DNA from: Syntrophomonadaceae bacterium
GTDB lineage: Bacteria; Bacillota; Syntrophomonadia; Syntrophomonadales; Syntrophomonadaceae
Reading direction: 5' to 3'
Assembly: GCA_012840625.1 (NCBI GenBank)
Contig: DUSB01000112.1
Location: 1-6,016 of the forward strand
DNA: 6,016 bases
Shown one piece after another: positions 5,582 to 6,016 of the stretch (its first letter is position 1; each line of letters begins with the position of its first letter). Below the pieces are notes generated by a model. It worked only from the letters and a program-made list of their open reading frames with translations. It was not told the origin of the DNA and made no database searches. The position numbers and the translations under genes are program-made.

Positions 5582-6016
5582 TCTACACCAGCTGGCCAGT
5601 GCTATTTGTGAAAGAGATACTTTCCTGTTAGTTGGACATGTTATTCCGGATGGAGACTGCATTGGATCTCTGCTGGGTTTATACCTAGGACTAAAATCCA
5701 TTCATAAACAGGCCTGGATCCTGTTGCAGGATCCAGTACCTGAAACCTATATGTATCTAACAGCCAGTGATGAGGTTCTCTATCCTCATGATCCGATTCC
5801 TGCCTGTGAGAATGTGATTTATGTTGATTGTTCTGAACTTGATCGCTGCGGGGAAACGGTCAAGGAGATTACTTCAGCATGCACTTTTTCTATATGTATT
5901 GACCATCATGGTAGTAATACAGGTTTTGCTGATTATAATTATATTGATGTGGAAGCAGCGGCTACTGCGGAGATTGTTTACCAGCTGCTGCTGCTCCTGG
6001 GAGTTGAGATTACAGC
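5571..6016 (+). CDS. nrnA: DHH-family bifunctional oligoribonuclease / pAp phosphatase NrnA (5' part)
   Basis: The frame is open from ATG at 5571 to the window edge, giving 148 residues of a protein cut by the window end. It is a DHH/DHHA1 phosphoesterase of the NrnA type, a manganese-dependent enzyme that degrades RNA oligonucleotides of a few bases and, in Bacillus, also dephosphorylates pAp. Metal-binding motifs are present: HVIPDGDCIGS (23-33), VDCSELDR (85-92) and DHHGSN (111-116), followed by the typical YIDVEAAATAEIVYQLL segment (124-140). The C-terminal DHHA1 substrate-binding domain lies beyond the window. The start could instead be GTG at 5574, which has better spacing (6 rather than 3 bases) from GGGGGAG at 5561-5567. 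The overlap with rbfA (11 bases) implies coupling. Cysteine is frequent (seven in 148 residues), including one inside the first motif. Confidence 0.92.
   Translation, partial: MVNNLHQLASAICERDTFLLVGHVIPDGDCIGSLLGLYLGLKSIHKQAWILLQDPVPETYMYLTASDEVLYPHDPIPACENVIYVDCSELDRCGETVKEITSACTFSICIDHHGSNTGFADYNYIDVEAAATAEIVYQLLLLLGVEIT

Noticed and set aside
1..6016. A novel defence, mobile or biosynthetic system
   Set aside because: Every coding stretch is assigned to a known housekeeping family in a conserved order; there are no transposase, integrase, CRISPR or unassigned genes.

Overview
The window is a well-conserved piece of a Bacillota (Firmicutes) chromosome. It reads, all on the + strand, polC (3' end) - rimP - nusA - ylxR/rnpM - ylxQ - infB - rbfA - nrnA (5' part). 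A Gram-positive type polC directly upstream of the rimP-nusA-infB cluster, with the small genes ylxR and ylxQ between nusA and infB, is typical of this phylum. Purine-rich Shine-Dalgarno (SD) sites before every gene, GTG and TTG starts, and a moderate base composition (judged by eye) suggest a Clostridia-type organism, perhaps Peptococcaceae-like. That last placement is a guess.

Layout. Bases 1-156 are the last 51 codons of polC, ending in a clamp-binding QMSLF motif. Bases 157-393 are the only real intergenic stretch. They hold an extended -10 promoter (238-267) followed closely by a strong hairpin with a pyrimidine-rich 3' arm (292-327), so the hairpin lies inside the predicted leader of the next operon. 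From 394 to the end the genes are packed: gaps are 13-34 bases, or the genes overlap (nusA/ylxR, ylxQ/infB and rbfA/nrnA by 8-13 bases), as expected for one transcript with translational coupling.

How the genes work together. RimP and RbfA mature the 30S subunit, and IF2 (infB) places initiator tRNA and joins the subunits. NusA controls RNA polymerase pausing and termination. YlxR and YlxQ are small RNA-related proteins (RNase P modulator and L7Ae-type kink-turn binder), and NrnA degrades the short oligonucleotides left by RNA decay. The operon therefore links transcription elongation, ribosome assembly, initiation and RNA turnover. The upstream polC is a separate replication gene.

No previously undescribed system was found; this is a housekeeping region. 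The points most worth a second look are the leader hairpin (possible NusA-dependent autoregulation), an acidic repeat-bearing tail on NusA that Bacillota homologues usually lack, and a 12-base initiation element shared by rimP and infB.
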